Shown piece by piece: positions 5,456 through 6,611 of a DNA stretch of 6,611 nucleotides (positions are counted from its first letter, which is position 1; every line of letters starts with the position of its first letter). The notes below the pieces were generated by a model. It was not told the DNA's origin, searched no databases, and was given only the letters and a program-made list of their open reading frames with translations. Origin of the DNA: Rhodospirillales bacterium. GTDB taxonomy: Bacteria > Pseudomonadota > Alphaproteobacteria > ATCC43930 > CGMCC-115725. The stretch lies in NCBI GenBank assembly GCA_015654725.1, contig JAATGI010000012.1, forward strand, positions 1 through 6,611, given 5' to 3'. The position numbers were made by a program, and so were the translations under genes.

Positions 5456-6278
5456 TCTCGGCGTAGGCGCGGGCGAGCGCGGCGAATTGCTCAATGGTAA
5501 GATTCTCGGCGCGGTCGGTCGGCGCGATATCGGCTTTTTCCATGAGCAAGACGGTATCGACGGCCAAGGATTTGAGGCTCGCGCGCAGCATTTTGCGGCG
5601 CTGGCCGAAAGCGGCGGCGGCGACGCGCTCCAAATCCTCGCGCCGGCACGGCGGCCGGGCCTGGCGCGGCGTCAATTGCACCAGGGTCGAGGTCACTTTG
5701 GGCGGCGGCACAAAGGCTTTGGGGCCTATGTCGAAGAGCAGGCGCGGCTCGGCGCACCATTGCGTCATCACCGACAGGCGGCCGTAATCCTTGCCGCCGG
5801 GCTTCGCCGCCAGCCGCAGCGCCACTTCTTTTTGGAACATCAAGGTGAGGCTGTCATAGGCGTCGATGTTGGCGAGCCAGCCGAGCAGCAGCGGCGTCGC
5901 GACATTGTAGGGCAAATTGGCGACAATTTTTCGCGCCGACGCCGGTGCGATGGCGGCGGTATCGATTTCCAGCGCGTCGCCTTCGATAATCGTCAGCCGG
6001 TCGGGAAACGCCGCCGCCAATTCGGCCAGCGCCGCGACGGCGCGGGGGTCGCGCTCGATTGCCGTCACATGCCGCGCGCCGGCCAGCAATAACGCGCGGG
6101 TAAGGCCGCCCGGCCCCGGCCCGATCTCGATCACCTCGCAGGCATCGAGCGGCGCCGCGGCGCGGGCGATGCGCGCCGTCAAGTTCAAATCGAGCAGAAA
6201 ATGCTGGCCTAGCCCCTTGCGCGCCGACAGGCGATGCCGGCGAATCACCTCGCCGAGCGGCGGCAGTTCGGGCGTCAA
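5430..6278 (-). CDS. rsmA: 16S rRNA (adenine1518/1519-N6) dimethyltransferase
   Basis: RsmA (KsgA) uses S-adenosylmethionine to dimethylate two adjacent adenines in the 3' terminal hairpin loop of 16S rRNA late in 30S subunit assembly; its loss gives kasugamycin resistance. The 282-residue protein shows KGLGQHFLLD (21-30), the SAM-binding EIGPGPGGLT (51-60) with the acidic Glu75 at the end of the next strand, Asp101 in EGDALEID, the catalytic NLPYN (121-125), FVPPPKVTSTLV (189-200), and FGQRRKMLRASLK (224-236) in the C-terminal domain. The start is TTG at 6278-6276, which overlaps the pdxA stop in a TTGA; a short AGG precedes it on the minus strand. A GTG at 6248 is an alternative that would remove ten residues but has no suitably spaced ribosome site. 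The gene runs into gmk, overlapping its last 26 bases. Confidence 0.97.
   Translation of the reverse strand: MTPELPPLGEVIRRHRLSARKGLGQHFLLDLNLTARIARAAAPLDACEVIEIGPGPGGLTRALLLAGARHVTAIERDPRAVAALAELAAAFPDRLTIIEGDALEIDTAAIAPASARKIVANLPYNVATPLLLGWLANIDAYDSLTLMFQKEVALRLAAKPGGKDYGRLSVMTQWCAEPRLLFDIGPKAFVPPPKVTSTLVQLTPRQARPPCRREDLERVAAAAFGQRRKMLRASLKSLAVDTVLLMEKADIAPTDRAENLTIEQFAALARAYAEINSRRAGG
5436..5468. terminator. Hairpin across the gmk/rsmA convergent ends
   Basis: GCCTGCGC (5436-5443) pairs with GCGTAGGC (5461-5468) over eight base pairs with one G-U, and inside it GGGA (5447-5450) pairs with TCTC (5456-5459), leaving an ATTGA loop. It spans the stop codons of gmk and the last codons of rsmA. 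There is no T-tract on either side, so action as a bidirectional terminator is an inference from position and structure. Confidence 0.25.
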
Positions 6279-6611
6279 GCGGCCTGGCGTTGGCGCGTGC
6301 GAGCCAATTCACCGGCGAGCTGCAACGCCGCGATCAGGCTCGCCGGATTGGCCGTGCCGGTGCCGGCGATATCGAGCGCGGTGCCGTGGTCCGGCGAGGT
6401 GCGGATAAAGGGCAGGCCGAGCGTGACATTGACGCCGCGCTCGAAATCGATGGTCTTGAGCGGGATCAAGGCCTGGTCGTGATACATGCACAACGCCGCG
6501 TCGTAGCGCTGGCGGGCGGCGGGGTGGAACAGCGTGTCGGCCGGCGCCGGGCCGTGCGCCGCGATGCCTTCCGCCCGCAATTGCGCGACCGCGGGCGCGA
6601 TGATCTCGATC
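6275..6611 (-). CDS. pdxA: 4-hydroxythreonine-4-phosphate dehydrogenase, C-terminal part
   Basis: PdxA oxidises 4-phosphohydroxy-L-threonine with NAD(P); after decarboxylation the product is joined with deoxyxylulose phosphate by PdxJ to make pyridoxine phosphate (DXP-dependent vitamin B6 pathway). Only the last 111 residues are in the window; the frame continues past position 6611, so the true start is outside. Family landmarks are GPAPADTLFHP (20-30 of the visible part), ALCMYHDQALIPLKT (39-53), and RGVNVTLGLPFIRTSPDHGTALDIAGTG (58-85). The histidine of DHGTA is, from family knowledge, one of the metal ligands of the active site. The TTG at 6580 encodes an internal leucine. The TGA stop at 6277-6275 overlaps the rsmA start. 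The pdxA-rsmA order is common in proteobacteria, often downstream of surA and lptD, which would be expected beyond the right edge. Confidence 0.97.
   Translation of the reverse strand, partial: IEIIAPAVAQLRAEGIAAHGPAPADTLFHPAARQRYDAALCMYHDQALIPLKTIDFERGVNVTLGLPFIRTSPDHGTALDIAGTGTANPASLIAALQLAGELARTRQRQAA

Noticed and set aside
4466..5494. 342-codon minus-strand frame opposite gmk and the yicC end
   Set aside because: No family motif, low-complexity Arg/Ser-rich composition, and it lies opposite the well-supported gmk and yicC genes.
5325..6092. 255-codon plus-strand frame opposite rsmA
   Set aside because: It is antisense to rsmA, whose SAM-binding and NLPYN motifs are intact; the plus-strand translation has no familiar features.
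1..6611. CRISPR array, tRNA, rRNA, insertion sequence or defence system
   Set aside because: No regularly spaced repeats, transposase or terminal repeats, or RNA gene signatures were seen; almost the whole window is accounted for by housekeeping genes.

Overview
The window is a compact, GC-rich stretch of chromosomal housekeeping genes. The gene set and order (fabD-fabG-acpP-fabF, then yicC-gmk, then rsmA and pdxA on the opposite strand) and the close protein matches point to an alphaproteobacterium, most likely of the Rhodospirillales type. The lineage is an inference from gene order and recalled protein motifs; no database search was possible. No RNA gene, CRISPR array, insertion sequence or prophage signal was seen.

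Layout. Positions 1-3057 (+) hold a type II fatty acid synthesis cluster: the 3' part of fabD (1-502), fabG (508-1245), a 264-base non-coding gap with hairpins and a possible promoter, acpP (1510-1743) and fabF (1786-3057). Positions 3054-3827 (-) hold a short-chain dehydrogenase/reductase whose stop codon overlaps that of fabF. A short divergent promoter region (about 3828-3923) separates it from yicC (3924-4811, +), which overlaps gmk (4808-5455, +) by four bases. On the minus strand pdxA (6275-6611, 5' part outside the window) overlaps rsmA (5430-6278) by four bases, and rsmA runs convergently into the end of gmk.

How the genes work together. FabD loads malonyl groups onto AcpP, FabF condenses them with the growing acyl chain, and FabG performs the first reduction; AcpP carries every intermediate. 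YicC and Gmk form a translationally coupled pair (RNA turnover and GMP phosphorylation). PdxA and RsmA are a second coupled pair (pyridoxal phosphate synthesis and 16S rRNA dimethylation). The SDR has no identifiable substrate and sits where many alphaproteobacteria carry mltG.

No previously undescribed multi-gene system is evident. The points most worth a second look are an Asn-to-Asp change in the FabG catalytic tetrad, the SDR in place of mltG, the back-to-back promoter elements between the SDR and yicC, palindromes at both convergent gene junctions, and the structured leader before acpP.
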